From: Aspergillus flavus
Taxonomy: Eukaryota; Ascomycota; Eurotiomycetes; Eurotiales; Aspergillaceae
NCBI RefSeq assembly: GCF_009017415.1
Contig: NC_092409.1
Location: 2,294,001-2,358,000 of the forward strand
Length of the DNA stretch: 64,000 nucleotides
Direction: 5' to 3'
Below the pieces are notes generated by a model. That model was not told where the DNA came from. It saw nothing but the letters and a program-made list of their open reading frames with translations, and did no database searches. The first letter of the stretch is position 1. Each line of letters starts with the position of its first letter. The position numbers were made by a program, and so were the translations under genes. This document shows, piece by piece, positions 11,409 through 22,340 of the stretch.

Positions 11409-12803
11409 AATCACAAGAGGGAAATCAACTGTCAAGACCACCGCCCGAATCGGAGTTAAAATCGCAAGGTTTGGGAGAGCTCCGCCAGTGAGGTGGTCGG
11501 AGTGGTGAGGAGCCGAGAGGGTCAGAGCGGGCGAACCCGGAATTGGAATTGGCCCAAGCTTCCCACGCTTTTCCGAGCGGGACACACACAATTCGTAATT
11601 AATATTTTTCTTTTTACCTTTTAGGTGAGAGGCAATACCAATCAATACGGTTCCATGTATTTAATGGTATCGTCCGATAATGGAGGGTCAAAAAGTCTGG
11701 TACTCTTTTGGGTATCAAAAGGGAAATGAATCCCGTGAGGAGAACAAAAGGACGTAAAAGTTGGAGAAGACGATGTGAATCGAAAAGTTGCTTATTTTAG
11801 TAAGGACTAGTCACAGAGGTGAACTGGTAAGCTGCAAGGCCTTTTCCTCGGGGTGCGGGGAACGAGTTCCGAGAGCGTCAGAGATAAATAATCGAGGAAT
11901 GTGGTCTGATGAGGGGAAGATGGAGGCGCAAGATGTATCGCCGACGGTGCAGGGTTCATGAGGAGTTGCATAAGCTTAGGTCACTGAGCACCTGTCAGGG
12001 ACGAAAAAACGGCTTCACCGGCACGACGGCTTGGGAAAAGATCGGACCCGAGAGGCAATAGTGTTCTGGGGAAGGAAGATTATCAACGACCGACTATTGC
12101 ATGATTTGAGATCATCGCCGAATGATCTTCTGTCATTGGCAGGTCATCCCACCGGTTTTAGTTTGGGGAAGGAAGCCCTTAGTCTCTTTTTCTGTCGGCA
12201 ATCGAGGTATGTACGGAGTATGGGATGGATGTGACCATGTACATGGATTAGTAAGTATAGTACGCCGTACCTTACTAGTCGGTACACGACGGAAGCCGTG
12301 GTACATAGAGGGAACCACGCATTGTCGGTATTCCTCTGGTAACTCCGAGTCAAAAATTACCATACGACCTACTAATTTCCTACAGTAATCCTTCTCCGGA
12401 CCACCAAGGAGCTTATCAATTACACCTGCGCTCCGGTACTACGCTAATTCTGCCCTCGCTTCCGCTCCGACGCCGAACGCTCTCCCAAGCCTTTTTCTAC
12501 TCCTCCTCCCTCCTTTGTCCTCCCACTTTCCTCTTCTCTTTTTCTCTTCACCCTCGCGTCCAGTCTTCCAGTCTTTCGACCACTGTATATAATACTCTCG
12601 TTGCATCTCCGAGACCTTTTCGAAGACAATTCCAGGAGACTGTCAAAATTAGATTATACTCAACGGCACAACTTTAATAATTACCTATCTTGGTCGCGTC
12701 GGGCAATAGCGGAACCCCCCAATTCTCGCGCAATCTCTTCGCCTCAACCAAAATTTTTTCCTTCTGAACAATCTTGATCTCTCTCTTACACCATATATTC
12801 AAA
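11409..12803. other. Divergent promoter region med18/kgd4
   Basis: About 1.4 kb lies between two divergently transcribed genes. A GTACGGAGTA motif is at 12211-12220. The kgd4-proximal 300 bp (about 12470-12780) is C/T-rich and includes a TATATAATAC box near 12586. No coding region is supported. Confidence 0.55.
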
Positions 12804-13239
12804 ATGCACGCCACTGCTGCTCTCCGCTCCGCTGCCCGGACTCCTCTTATTCGGTTCCTTGGCCGTCGCTCGGTGCCTCGTATGTGCCTCTATCCCTTCC
12901 CAATCGCGGGTAAAAAGAGCAATTGAGCCGAGACTAACGCAAATCCATCCAGAATCTATTGACCACACTCCTCGCCCTCACCCCGCCTCTCCTTCAGGCG
13001 CCCTCCCCGACTCGTTCGCTGCTTACCGTGTCAAGGCCCAGCAGCACGGCCCTCTGAGCCGTGGCTCGTTCGTTGAGGGCGCGATCGGCCGTAGCTCGGG
13101 CTCCTCTCTGGGCCCCGTTCAGCCCAAGCAGGGAGAATACTTCGACCGTGCCGAGCTCCCTCCTCGGTTCCAGCGTCTTCCGTGGAGCCAGGCTGAGATT
13201 GAAGCTATCGAGACCGGTGGTGCTAGTCTCTTCGCTTAA
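12804..13239 (+). CDS. kgd4: 2-oxoglutarate dehydrogenase subunit Kgd4 (mitochondrial, MRPS36 family)
   Basis: Two exons, 12804-12879 and 12953-13239, give 120 residues. The 73-nt intron has a GTATGT donor, GACTAAC branch and CCAG acceptor. Kgd4 (formerly Ymr31 or MRPS36) anchors the E3 dihydrolipoamide dehydrogenase to the E1-E2 core of the 2-oxoglutarate dehydrogenase complex in the mitochondrial matrix. The basic, Ser/Arg-rich N-terminus (MHATAALRSAARTPLIRFLG) fits a presequence. Family features are PLIRFLGRR near the start and the C-terminal LPPRFQRLPWSQAEIEAIE followed by a TGGA segment, which resembles yeast LPARFRYKPINEHELESINS. The match is to the short fungal family rather than to a ribosomal protein fold. 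Confidence 0.88.
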
Positions 13240-15372
13240 GCCCTCTTTTGTGTACATGAATGAGGGATGATGCAATGAAGACGATTACAACGATAAAAGT
13301 GAGATGATTGGGGTACTCGCTTGTTTGGAGGGTCACTGTTGAACGGAGACACGACGCAAGTAGCTCTCCGATGTCTTCGATGCGATACGAAGAACATCCG
13401 GATAGCCCGTGGGGCTGGGTTAATCTCACGTCGTCGTGGACCCTAACATCATTAGTCGACGGGGGTGGGAAGCTTTGCACCTGATGGGTCCAGGAGAATC
13501 TACATCAGGGGAATCTCGGGCCGACCCCTGCTATTTTTCTTTGATATCATTTATTCGTACCATGGCGCTGGTGGTTGTTACTTCTTCCTTAGCGGTTTTT
13601 ATTTTTTCTGGCGTGGTATATGGGGTGTTATCGTCTTGACGTCGGGTTGCGGAATGTTCAGGTTTACAAACATTCGTGCATAGATGGTTTCATTTGTTGC
13701 TAAGACTTTGGTCCTCAAGGAGGACAAAGTGTTAGATGGATTCTTAAATCATAGATTCCAATAACTCCAAAACTTTCAAATATCTTCCATTTCATAGAAC
13801 TATGCGAATAGGCTAGTCCTAATGGCGTGTTCGACAGTGCATTAGGGTCCACTAATCAACCCCACGACGTAGCCAAATAGAATAGCAGTAAAACGCTTGC
13901 ATTTCCTTTCGCCTTCCATCCCAACTTCAATGTACTCGTCAGGTTGTGGTTGAATAAATATCCTCTAGCTACTTCCCCATATCCCGCACGATGCCAATGT
14001 GATCTTCCTGCAAACTCTTAGGTCTCAAATCGATTTCGAGTTGATTCGTTGAATAGCCCGAGGCTGAACATAAGACCAAAGGTCCACAGGCCACGATTGA
14101 CAGAGCATTCCTGTCTGCTTTCAAAATAAAGCATCCATATCGACCATAGGCTCTAGAAACCCGACCACTCCGTTGACCTTGACCGGTATCCCACCATCGG
14201 CTAGATATTGGAGGGAAATCGCGATCAAGTTCCGTGTGTGAGGCCATCAATACTTTACAGGCGATTCTAAAATCTTCGCTTGTGTAAGATATTCTAAGTA
14301 CCTCGAAGCGCCATCGATCAGATACAGGTATCTCGGGGCTAATAGGCACCCTTTGCTGGTGAGGTACGGTGCGGGGTGATCAGGAAGTTTTAGCAAAGAT
14401 TTTGCTGCTCCGATCACATCAGAAACTTTCTGCGTCTCGAGGAACTAAGGGCGAATATGAAGCGTTAGCACTAGTTCAACGGATATCAGCTATTAGGTCG
14501 CTGTCATACTCGTCCCACATTATATTCCTTGTGGCCATAGTGGACGGTGACCTCCATCGTGTAAGGATCCACCCTGTAAGGTAAGAATCTGTGGTAATGT
14601 TTGAAGAAAACAGATGGTGGTATCGAGGGATTGATATTGGGGAATATGCTTGGTGCCTTGGGTTATGAAATGGAGAAAAAGGTCAAGCGAAGGAGATGAT
14701 CAAGGGAAATAGAAAGTAGGGGAGCTCAGTGAGTTGAGTTAGATATCTAAGCTCCTGGCTGTTTGATGCTTATATTCATTTAGTCTGGTCCTCACTTATA
14801 AGAGCCTAGGACGGAGCCTTTACCTTTGGTAGGTAGGGTTAAAGTCAATGGGATTATGACTTGAACCTCACACAACTCAGCACATCTATTATGTGGTTCA
14901 TTGCAGTTATATCACTCAGAGCTCATTGGGATGGCACTCTACGCTTATTGCTAATAAGGATAGCAGTCTCTGTAACGCTTTGGAAATCACTTTACTTAAT
15001 ACAGGGCTGTGTTGAGTGAAAAATAGGTGAATATAGCCCGATTCATCACTGATGGACGCAGTATGATACCTCGCTGTAGTAGTCGCTGATATCACATCAC
15101 CAAGTGCGCAATAATCCCCTTTAGTGCTTCAGAGACCCATACCTCATATTCTGATATTCGCTCCCTAAAAGCAGAGGTACTGTATCTTTTCACGTCGTCT
15201 TCATCCAAGCACTCCCCGATACAATATCAGGCTTCATTGGAGGTCATCTTTAGCTTTGGTCTAGCGAATAACCTTAGGAAGACAACACTGTACACGTTTC
15301 AAGAATTAGTACTCTAATGAAGATAACATTCCCTAACCACGGTAGTTTATGATGAGCTCTGCGCAGTTACAA
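13240..15372. other. Gene-poor interval with one doubtful gene
   Basis: Apart from the candidate at 13969-14557, I see only short frames without signatures. The interval has 3' flanks of kgd4 (+) and of the 15.4-16.6 kb gene (-), and several AT-rich stretches. Confidence 0.5.
13969..14557 (-). pseudogene. Doubtful small gene or decayed gene fragment
   Basis: ATG at 14557 opens 16 codons ending before a canonical 65-nt intron (14509-14445: GTATGA donor, GCTAAC branch, TTAG acceptor). The second exon then reads FLETQKVSDVIGAAKSLLKL, continues protein-like through PAPYLTSKGCLLAPRYLYLI and stops at 14247, giving 81 residues. Downstream, other frames also look protein-like: one gives DGGIPVKVNGVVGFLEPMVD near 14190, and another is open from 14349 to 13969. 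The switch between frames fits either a further unresolved intron (donor GTATTG near 14265, acceptor TCTAG near 14210) or a frameshifted relic. I recognise no family. The splice signals are the best support. Confidence 0.3.
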
Positions 15373-16617
15373 CTACTGGAGTCGAGAAGGTGGCGGCCAG
15401 ATCCCATCTCCTTCCCTGGTTGCATCCGTGGCCGCATGCAACCTGCTCAGCTCTGACGTATAACGATAGGGCTTCCGTCTCGCCTCGCCCTGGAGATCGC
15501 GCTGGACCAGTCGCGCAAACAATGTGGGGGCGATATGCTTAATATCGACTTTAAGAGGTGGTAAAACCCCAGGTTGAGCTCCAGTAGTAGTCCCAGTCTC
15601 ATATTCAGGCTTAGATTCGGGCTCAGCTAACCAGAGATACGGCCTTGCTGTCTCACGCGAGTCGAACGCCTCCTTATCCACATAGAGGAAGGCGTCGCGT
15701 CGAAAGCCGATTGGAATCTCATTATTTGCGAGCATTGTACTAAATCTGGTCCGTAGTGCACTCGGGTCCAAGTCGTTATTATGGCTACCTGGAACAACCA
15801 CCCAGTGCAAGGTGAACCGGTTTCTCGTCTCGTCCTTGATCAGCGAGACTGAATAGTGTAATCCATGGTAAATAGCCGTTCCGATCTGGGATTTATACTC
15901 CGAAAGACGATCTACTCCTCCTCCTCCTCCTCCTCCTCCTCCTCCTTCTTCTTCTTCTTTCTGGTAGAATGCCACAAGACCGAAGCGAGCCCCCGCTTCA
16001 CCGGGGTTCTGACCACCTGAACTAGAATCGCCCGCTGAAGTTGAACTGGATTGCAGTTCGTGCTCCTGCCAAGGAACCTTCATCGCAACCTGAATATTCC
16101 TAATATCGTCATTGCTCAGCGCCTTCGCCGCCGCCAGTTGCACCGCTGTCCATCGCTGCCGAACCCTCTGCGCCACCTCTATAGCAGCCCGGACATCCTC
16201 CGTCCTCGCCGCCTCCATAGCTCGAGCCTTGAGCTCCCGATCTTCGGGACTGAGGCGCGCCACCTCGGACAGGATGCGGCCCGATTGTCCTTGGACTACG
16301 CCGGCCGTTAGGAGCCTAGCCTCTTCATTGCTCAGGCCGAGGCTAAGGTCATTATTGTTGTTGTCGTTATTATTGCTGTTGATGGCTTTGGCGATTAGCT
16401 CGTCCATGGACAGCCCGCAGGCATTTTGACACAGGGTGTTTTCCTCCTCTGGTAGGGGGCGATGAGTGACAAGTCGGCGTTCTTGATCTGTTAGTGAGAA
16501 GGGGTCGGATATGGCGCGCTTATAGAGGGTGCGAGTCGACTCGTCTAGGGTTAAAGGAGTCCTGTCTGCGTTTATACCGAAGAGGTTGGTCTCTCCAGCA
16601 CCTATGGGGAAAGACAT
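15373..16617 (-). CDS. Uncharacterised fungal protein with Glu/Gly microsatellite
   Basis: Single exon of 414 residues from ATG at 16617 to a stop at 15373. I recognise no domain. The N-terminal half is helical and contains several short related units (LTDQERRLV, LSNEEARLL, LSPEDREL, LSNDDIRN), suggesting a degenerate helical repeat. A polar Asn run sits near residue 83. A run of Glu then about ten Gly residues near 230 is encoded by a trinucleotide repeat. The C-terminal half (HYSVSLIKDETRNRFTLHWV and RRDAFLYVDKEAFDSRETAR) looks like a compact alpha/beta domain. There is no signal peptide or membrane segment. It is probably a lineage-restricted Eurotiomycete protein; no function is assigned. 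Confidence 0.75.
   Translation of the reverse strand: MSFPIGAGETNLFGINADRTPLTLDESTRTLYKRAISDPFSLTDQERRLVTHRPLPEEENTLCQNACGLSMDELIAKAINSNNNDNNNNDLSLGLSNEEARLLTAGVVQGQSGRILSEVARLSPEDRELKARAMEAARTEDVRAAIEVAQRVRQRWTAVQLAAAKALSNDDIRNIQVAMKVPWQEHELQSSSTSAGDSSSGGQNPGEAGARFGLVAFYQKEEEEGGGGGGGGGGVDRLSEYKSQIGTAIYHGLHYSVSLIKDETRNRFTLHWVVVPGSHNNDLDPSALRTRFSTMLANNEIPIGFRRDAFLYVDKEAFDSRETARPYLWLAEPESKPEYETGTTTGAQPGVLPPLKVDIKHIAPTLFARLVQRDLQGEARRKPYRYTSELSRLHAATDATREGDGIWPPPSRLQ
15914..15962. repeat. Coding (CTC)n/(TTC)n microsatellite
   Basis: A nearly pure CTC trinucleotide tract is followed by TTC units. On the minus strand it encodes consecutive Glu and Gly residues in the middle of the uncharacterised 414-residue protein. 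Its length is likely to vary between strains. Confidence 0.9.
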
Positions 16618-17030
16618 GTAGACAGGTTGAATGAATGTTCAAAGAAGAAGAGGATTGACAGATTGGATGATTTGTGAACGGATATATAGGTGTAGCGAGT
16701 CCTTGCCGTGTTCCAGCAGGCTCAGTCTTTGCATATCCTTCATTGGCCTCCGACATGGAGGTAGAGATTTCTACCGAGCTCAAGGACCCATACTCGTGAG
16801 AAAACCAAATCCATTCCAATCTATCCCTAAAACAGTCTAATCAATTGCAAAAAGAGTTTTGCACGTTCGTGGTCAGTTTTAATTTGAGCATAAGTTAGTT
16901 AACTAAGGGCTCAGAAGATGACTAAGGAGCAACCACGTTTCCTAAATGACATACAAGCCTCAACCACTACTTAACAACATCTAATCGCATCGGTTCCTTT
17001 CCAGTCAATATCTGAGTCAAGAGATCAAGC
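16618..17030. promoter_or_regulatory. Divergent promoter between two genes
   Basis: This 413-bp interval separates the start codons of the uncharacterised minus-strand gene and the RUS-family plus-strand gene. It must carry both promoters. No specific sites are assigned. Confidence 0.5.
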
Positions 17031-19157
17031 ATGGCTTCAGATGCCAACGACACAATCACTTTCACTGAAGTGGACGAGGTCAACAACCCTACTGCTACTT
17101 ACATCTACTCTGGAGTTGTGGATCAGTCGACGCATCTCTCCCATCATGATAAGAATAATAGCAAGCCCACAGGGCGACTGGATGTGATAGTATGTATCTA
17201 TTTTTTGTTTAATTTGAATTTCAGTTATCTGTATAGACGTTGGATGTATAGTGGACTCGAGAGCACCTCAAGTTCAATGGAAAATCAATCCCACGTTCCC
17301 ATGAATACTATCACCACCACCCTTTATAGAATTATATGACTCCATTGAACTGCCTGGGATATCTCATTCTATGCCAACACCGAACATTGTATTATGCACT
17401 CAATTGACAACGTACAGCACCCCTCCTCCAAGCCCCAATCATGGTCTCTATCCTCTCTCACAAGCCTCCTGGTCGAGGTGTTTCTCCCTGCTGGATACCC
17501 CCACAGTGTCAGTGATGATTATGTTCCGTAGGTTATTTCGTACCCTGATCATTTTCTATGTGCAATTATAATATGAGCACCGCTGATATGAATTGCAGGT
17601 ACCAAATCTTTGTAAGTGTCACATTGTTTATAGCCATTCGTGATTACCTCGTAGCCAACAGCGGGTCTGAATATGTCTCCTCAACGGTGTCTTTTCACCA
17701 AACAACGGATCACGAGCGTGACTAACTCATTAACGCTCAAGGACTCGCTCCAAGCGTTCAGTAGTTCTATTGCCGGCCTCCTGTCTTCGAGGGCAGTACT
17801 ACAAGGTGATGATATTGCCCCTTCGTCAAGGACTACGGCGGCTTTATTAACGGTCATCAAACAGGTGTTGGAGTGGGCAATGCGGATGCTTCCCCGACAG
17901 CTGCCCTTCTGCTTCACATTCTTCAAGACACATCTGGCCGAATTTCAACCATTCTGTTTGCGCATAGGGTTGGCACTGCTCTGGAGCCAGAATGTAAAAT
18001 GTACCGCCTTGCTGCCGATGTTTTCAACGATGCTGCCATGATTCTGGACTGTCTTTCCCCGATGATCCCAGCAGGATTTGGTCGGGTGACGGTTCTCAGC
18101 ACAGCAGGTGTGTTACGAGCTCTGTGTGGCGTTGCAGGAGGAAGCTCCAAGGCGAGTCTGAGTGCGCATTTCTCTCGGTGGGGGAATCTCGCAGAAGTCA
18201 ACGCCGTACGTTTCGCTCATCTTGTTTAAGGCTATACCAAGCACTGATTTCCTTCCCAGAAAGACTCGTCCCAAGAAACTATCATTTCCCTTATTGGGAT
18301 GCTGGTAAGATTTGTTTCAACATTCCCTTGCGCGGTGCCAGGCTGACGAAGCGCAGGTTGGATCCTTCGTCGTATCTCGGGTTACGAGCTACACCGCAAC
18401 CTGGATCTCACTAGTGATGCTTCTTACCATGCATCTGAGTCTCAATTACGCGGCTGTCCGCTCCGTGCAGATGACCAGTCTAAACCGACAACGAGCAAAC
18501 ATCGTCTTCTCAACACTACTAAACTCCGACACGGACCTTGACATTGCGAACTTCAATCCCACCCACGAAACTCACCCAACCCCCAAGCATAGCAAAGCAA
18601 CACAATCCCAGAAACAATGGCAGATACCAACCCCAGCCCAAGTCTCCAAGCAAGAGAAGATCTTCGAGACGGACGGCATCCTAAGATGGGTCTCTGCCCC
18701 ATCAACACAACACAAACTAGGCACCTGCCGTATCGGAGTCTCACTCGAACAATTCCTCGCCCCATCCTCGACACGCACGGGATCCGGCTCCCTCAAAACA
18801 TCAACCCCCATGTCCGACCTTTCCTCCCTCTTTAAATCAGAAGACTACCTGTTATTCCTGCACCGTAACCGCCAATCCTGGGACGCAAGAATCCTCCTGA
18901 AGACGAGTAGCACGACCCAAACGCAGCTAAAAGCCTGGATGCACGTATTACTGGCTGCACGAGTGCTATGCTCGTCCGCAAAGGAGATGCGGACACAGGA
19001 GATAGAGTATATCATGGACACGATCTCCAAGACATTGACTTTCCTAAACGATGGCTCTCGGACGGATCAGTACATGTCAGCTCTAACAGAGGCAGGATGG
19101 GATCTGAACGTTGCTGCATTAGAGACAAGGTCTGGACGGCGGATTGCTTGTACTTAA
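17031..19157 (+). CDS. RUS family (DUF647) membrane protein
   Basis: Proposed exons: 17031-17189, 17418-17527, 17599-17611, 17742-17805, 17865-18205, 18260-18304, 18357-19157. They total 1533 nt, or 510 residues. The family is named for plant ROOT UVB SENSITIVE proteins; the fungal role is unknown. Signatures in order are VFLPAGYPHSVSDDYVPYQI, DSLQAFSSSIAGLLSSRAVL, GVGVGNADASPTAALLLHIL, RLAADVFNDAAMILDCLSPM, GVAGGSSKASLSAHFSR and NLAEVNAKDSSQETIISLIG. Several hydrophobic stretches (SLVMLLTMHLSLNYAAVRSV) suggest membrane association. The C-terminal 250 residues are less conserved. The 13-nt third exon encodes only the end of PYQIF. The first intron (228 nt) is the weakest call, because an open stretch WTREHLKFNGKS at 17252 could be an extra exon. 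Confidence 0.88.
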
Positions 19158-19442
19158 CTACCATATATAAACCGGTAGAAATATATATTCCATCCATTAT
19201 TCTCCATGTGCAGACCTCAACATCACACACAGTCATGATCCCTATACAAGCCATTCAGCACGCAAAGCACAAACTACAAAAGAAAATACATCCAAATGAG
19301 ACTCCTCATACCAAACCTAGATAGAAACCACCCGACCACCACGAAACCCCAACATATTAATTCAAAAGAAGATACATAACAAGCACAAGAGTGACCAACA
19401 CCATCACTCAGGATAGGCAAAGACAAAAAGATAAAAAGGAAA

Positions 19443-19513
19443 GGTCGTGCCCGGGATCGAACCGGGATTACAGGAATCAGAATCCTGGGTGCTAACCATT
19501 ACACTACACAACC
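19443..19513 (-). tRNA. tRNA-Gln (anticodon CTG), intronless
   Basis: The minus strand folds as a tRNA. The acceptor GGTTGTG (5') pairs with CACGACC (3'). The D arm contains the A box GTGTAATGGTTAGCAC. The anticodon stem CAGGA/TCCTG encloses the loop TTCTGAT, giving anticodon CTG. The T arm is CCCGGTTCGATCCCGGG. Downstream on the minus strand T runs (CCTTTTTATCTTTTTG) serve as the RNA polymerase III terminator. CCA is not encoded. Confidence 0.95.
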
Positions 19514-20502
19514 GCTGGTTGATGGAAGGATGTCTCTTATTATAATCTACAGCTAAAGTTTAACCTTGTACAGCTACATCCAATTCCATCTTACAGTGAT
19601 CGACAGAGTGTGTTTCCCCAGGTCCGGACAATAAGTTGTGGATCTTCATCTGTACCTGGTGACGACAGTGCATGGCGGTAGGTGACTTGAAAATAACCCG
19701 TCCCATACTTGGCGATTACTTGCATCCGTGACTAGAACATGTAAGGAATACGGAGGTGACTTGACTTCTTGCTCGCGTTTAAGGTTGGCAGGCTGATATC
19801 TTTCAAGGTTGTGGCAGGAGTTTGCTTTAATCAAGGCATCTGTTTAAGGTCTGCAGGATGTGGAGTAGTCCTCATGACTAGTGTTTAGATAGTTTCTTGC
19901 ACATACAATGTGAAAAATAAGGTTGCTCAAAGAACCCATGGGTATCTCTCGTTAAATGTCAATGCTAAGTCATACATGGAAGAGTGTAGATAATGCAGCC
20001 AGTCCGATGCAGCCAACAATCATGCCGGACATAACAATAGCAGGTATGCGTCAAAATTAAACAAAGGGCGAAAATCCCCAATCGCCCGGAGAAACCAACA
20101 CAGTAACGCCTCACAAATGACCGCCCATCCGTTTTGGGACCATATTCTATCTGATTTTGAAACATAACAAAGGAAATGCTCGCTCACTGCATAATCACAC
20201 AAAACGCCTGCTATGACAATGCTCCCAAAATAAACCAATGCACCATGCATTACACCGTCAACTCATGTCCAAGTCAATGCGAATGAGGCTCAATAACCAA
20301 GAAATCAATCATCGGATGCAGTTCAAAAAAATGCAAACCAGGTCGTGTCGTTCTATCACATGTTGAAAGGGGGGAAAAGATAGTGGGGGGGGTTTAGGGG
20401 TTACTATGACCACTAACCCCGCGATGTAGATGTCGGTCGTAGTGTAGTGCCACAGGCACAGATCAGGTGGAAGAGATGTTGAATGAAGTGACACATGGCG
20501 AG
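19514..20502. other. Intergenic region
   Basis: This lies between the tRNA-Gln 5' side and the rgsA stop. Only short frames are present and none is convincing. It includes a G-rich tract near 20370-20400. Confidence 0.5.
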
Positions 20503-21597
20503 TCATTCGTCCGTGCCAGACAGTTTATTGCTCCCCGAGCTCCCGGTAGTCGAACGCTTCTTGAAGCCCAGTTTCATCCCCATTTTCTTCCATGGGTTAT
20601 CGGTGCGCTGCTTCGGGCTGTGAGCCAGATGCAGACCGTGGGCATCACTGGATGGAGGCGTCGTCGGGGGAGTCATCGGTTCGCTGGTGCTCATGGATTG
20701 TAGACTGCCAGAGTCGTCCGTCAGGCCAGCCGAGCAGTCACCACTGCCGCTCGAAGTGTGACTGGAATGCCGGTGGCTGGATTTGCCCATAGAAGTCATG
20801 GCACTGAGGGAGAAGTTTGAGCGGCCGGAGTGGCTGGACGAGTAAGTCGGAGAACCAAAATCTTTCGAAGATCGTGGGGACAGTCGCCGTCCCTTCGAAC
20901 GGGCGCGCTTCATGGCGTGTTCATCGAGACCCGGCCCGGCAACCACCGTTACCCCATCCTCCTGCGGAAATAGCGGCTCTGCCAGCGGTACAACCTGGGC
21001 GCTAGCGGAGTGGGCATTCAGAAAGGGCAAGAAGATCGACTCTTCCATCAATTCGTGAACGAGTTTCACGGCGGCATCGAGGGTCTCGGGCAGCGGGGGG
21101 GTGGTCGAGTTAGCCTGTCGAAGGATATCGTCGCGGACTTCACTGGAGACATTGATCTCGCGGGGGGATCCGGGCATGATGTAGGCCGTCAGAAGTCGCT
21201 GCCAAAGCATCCGCAGATGTTGGCTTTCCGGACATTCGGTGCCGATCGGGTATTCACCCAATTGCTGGCTGAGTGCCTCGTACGTTTCCCGGTACCGTTT
21301 CGCTTCGAGGGTGAATTCCAACGTTTCCAGGCAGTGGTTTTGGGAAAGGTAGGCCATAAAAGCACTGAGGGTGTACGGAGCGGGGGCGGTGTTTGCTAGC
21401 ACCTCATCCAAGGTTGGACGCATGGGACAAAATGCACCCGCCGGAACGGTCAGACTCAACGGACGTGAACCAGATAGGTCCATGTCCTCGTCTGACTCAC
21501 TGTCCGAAGACGATGATGTGGGAGAGAGTTCAGGAGTGGATGTAGGAGTACTGTGCCAGAAGTGGAGAGGGGGGTATAGAGTCTTCTTTTTAAGCAT
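20503..21597 (-). CDS. rgsA: Regulator of G-protein signalling, RgsA type
   Basis: Single exon; ATG at 21597 gives 364 residues, close to the length of Aspergillus nidulans RgsA. RGS proteins speed GTP hydrolysis by G-alpha subunits; RgsA opposes GanB signalling in growth, conidiation and stress. The RGS domain spans about residues 60-210 and starts PTLDEVLANTAPAPYTLSAF. It continues with YLSQNHCLETLEFTLEAKRY and LWQRLLTAYIMPGSPREINV, and ends LVHELMEESIFLPFLNA. The fungal-type loop between helices is present. The remaining 150 residues are Ser-rich and disordered, with TPPTTPPSSD and a basic C-terminus (WKKMGMKLGFKKRST) that may aid membrane contact. The frame is open upstream to a GTG at 21711, but no earlier ATG exists. 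There is no DEP or membrane domain, which excludes FlbA and GprK types. Confidence 0.87.
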   Translation of the reverse strand: MLKKKTLYPPLHFWHSTPTSTPELSPTSSSSDSESDEDMDLSGSRPLSLTVPAGAFCPMRPTLDEVLANTAPAPYTLSAFMAYLSQNHCLETLEFTLEAKRYRETYEALSQQLGEYPIGTECPESQHLRMLWQRLLTAYIMPGSPREINVSSEVRDDILRQANSTTPPLPETLDAAVKLVHELMEESIFLPFLNAHSASAQVVPLAEPLFPQEDGVTVVAGPGLDEHAMKRARSKGRRLSPRSSKDFGSPTYSSSHSGRSNFSLSAMTSMGKSSHRHSSHTSSGSGDCSAGLTDDSGSLQSMSTSEPMTPPTTPPSSDAHGLHLAHSPKQRTDNPWKKMGMKLGFKKRSTTGSSGSNKLSGTDE

Positions 21598-22320
21598 CGC
21601 GTACAGCGTGCGAGGTTTTTTGGAACGTTTCAAAGTACGTTGAGCCACCCTGATTCCTCCCCAGTTTGGGATGATTCGAGATTCGGGGAGAGCCCACGGT
21701 TTGTTCCTCACGGCTTTGCAGGTACTGATAGGGCTTGTGTCCCTGACCGGAAATGACGGGTCAATGGCGAGGGGGGAGGTTTCAGCCTAGGTTGACTCAG
21801 CCGGAGCAGGCGCTTGCCAATGAGAACCGGCGGGGATGTGAGAAGCCGTGGAGACGGGATGTGTAACGAAAGAAGCCGATTCGGGGCGTTCGGAGACAGC
21901 GTCGGGAGGGATGAGGGACGCTGGAATTAAAATAGGACCAAGATAAGTGTGGGGGAGGGACGCGCCAGAGATCTCAGTGAACGAAGGGTGAGATCTGCTA
22001 TCGAGGAAAAGGACTGATTAGTCGTGTGCCGTAGCCGAGATATGGATGTAACATGTAAGGAGTTCTTGGGAGAGTCTAAAATGAAGACAAAAGACAAAAG
22101 GCAAAACAGTCAGACACCCAGTATACACACACAAAGAAGGATAATGATGACGACACCGGGGAGAAGAGAGAAAGTAAGGAAAAAGAGAAGATAAGGGGAG
22201 GTTGAGTGGTTCTCAAATAATAAGAAACGAGGCAGGCGGGAAGGTGGACAGGGTGATGTGATGCTGCGGATCAGAAGCCCTTCCAGAGTTCAGAATCCTG
22301 CACGGAAGCGTCGAGCAACC

Positions 22321-22340
22321 GGGGGGGGGGGGGGGGGGGG
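22321..22340. repeat. Poly-G tract (20 G)
   Basis: An uninterrupted run of 20 G on the plus strand, so poly-C on the strand transcribed for rgsA, about 0.7 kb upstream of its start codon. It could form a G-quadruplex and is likely to vary in length. Confidence 0.95.
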
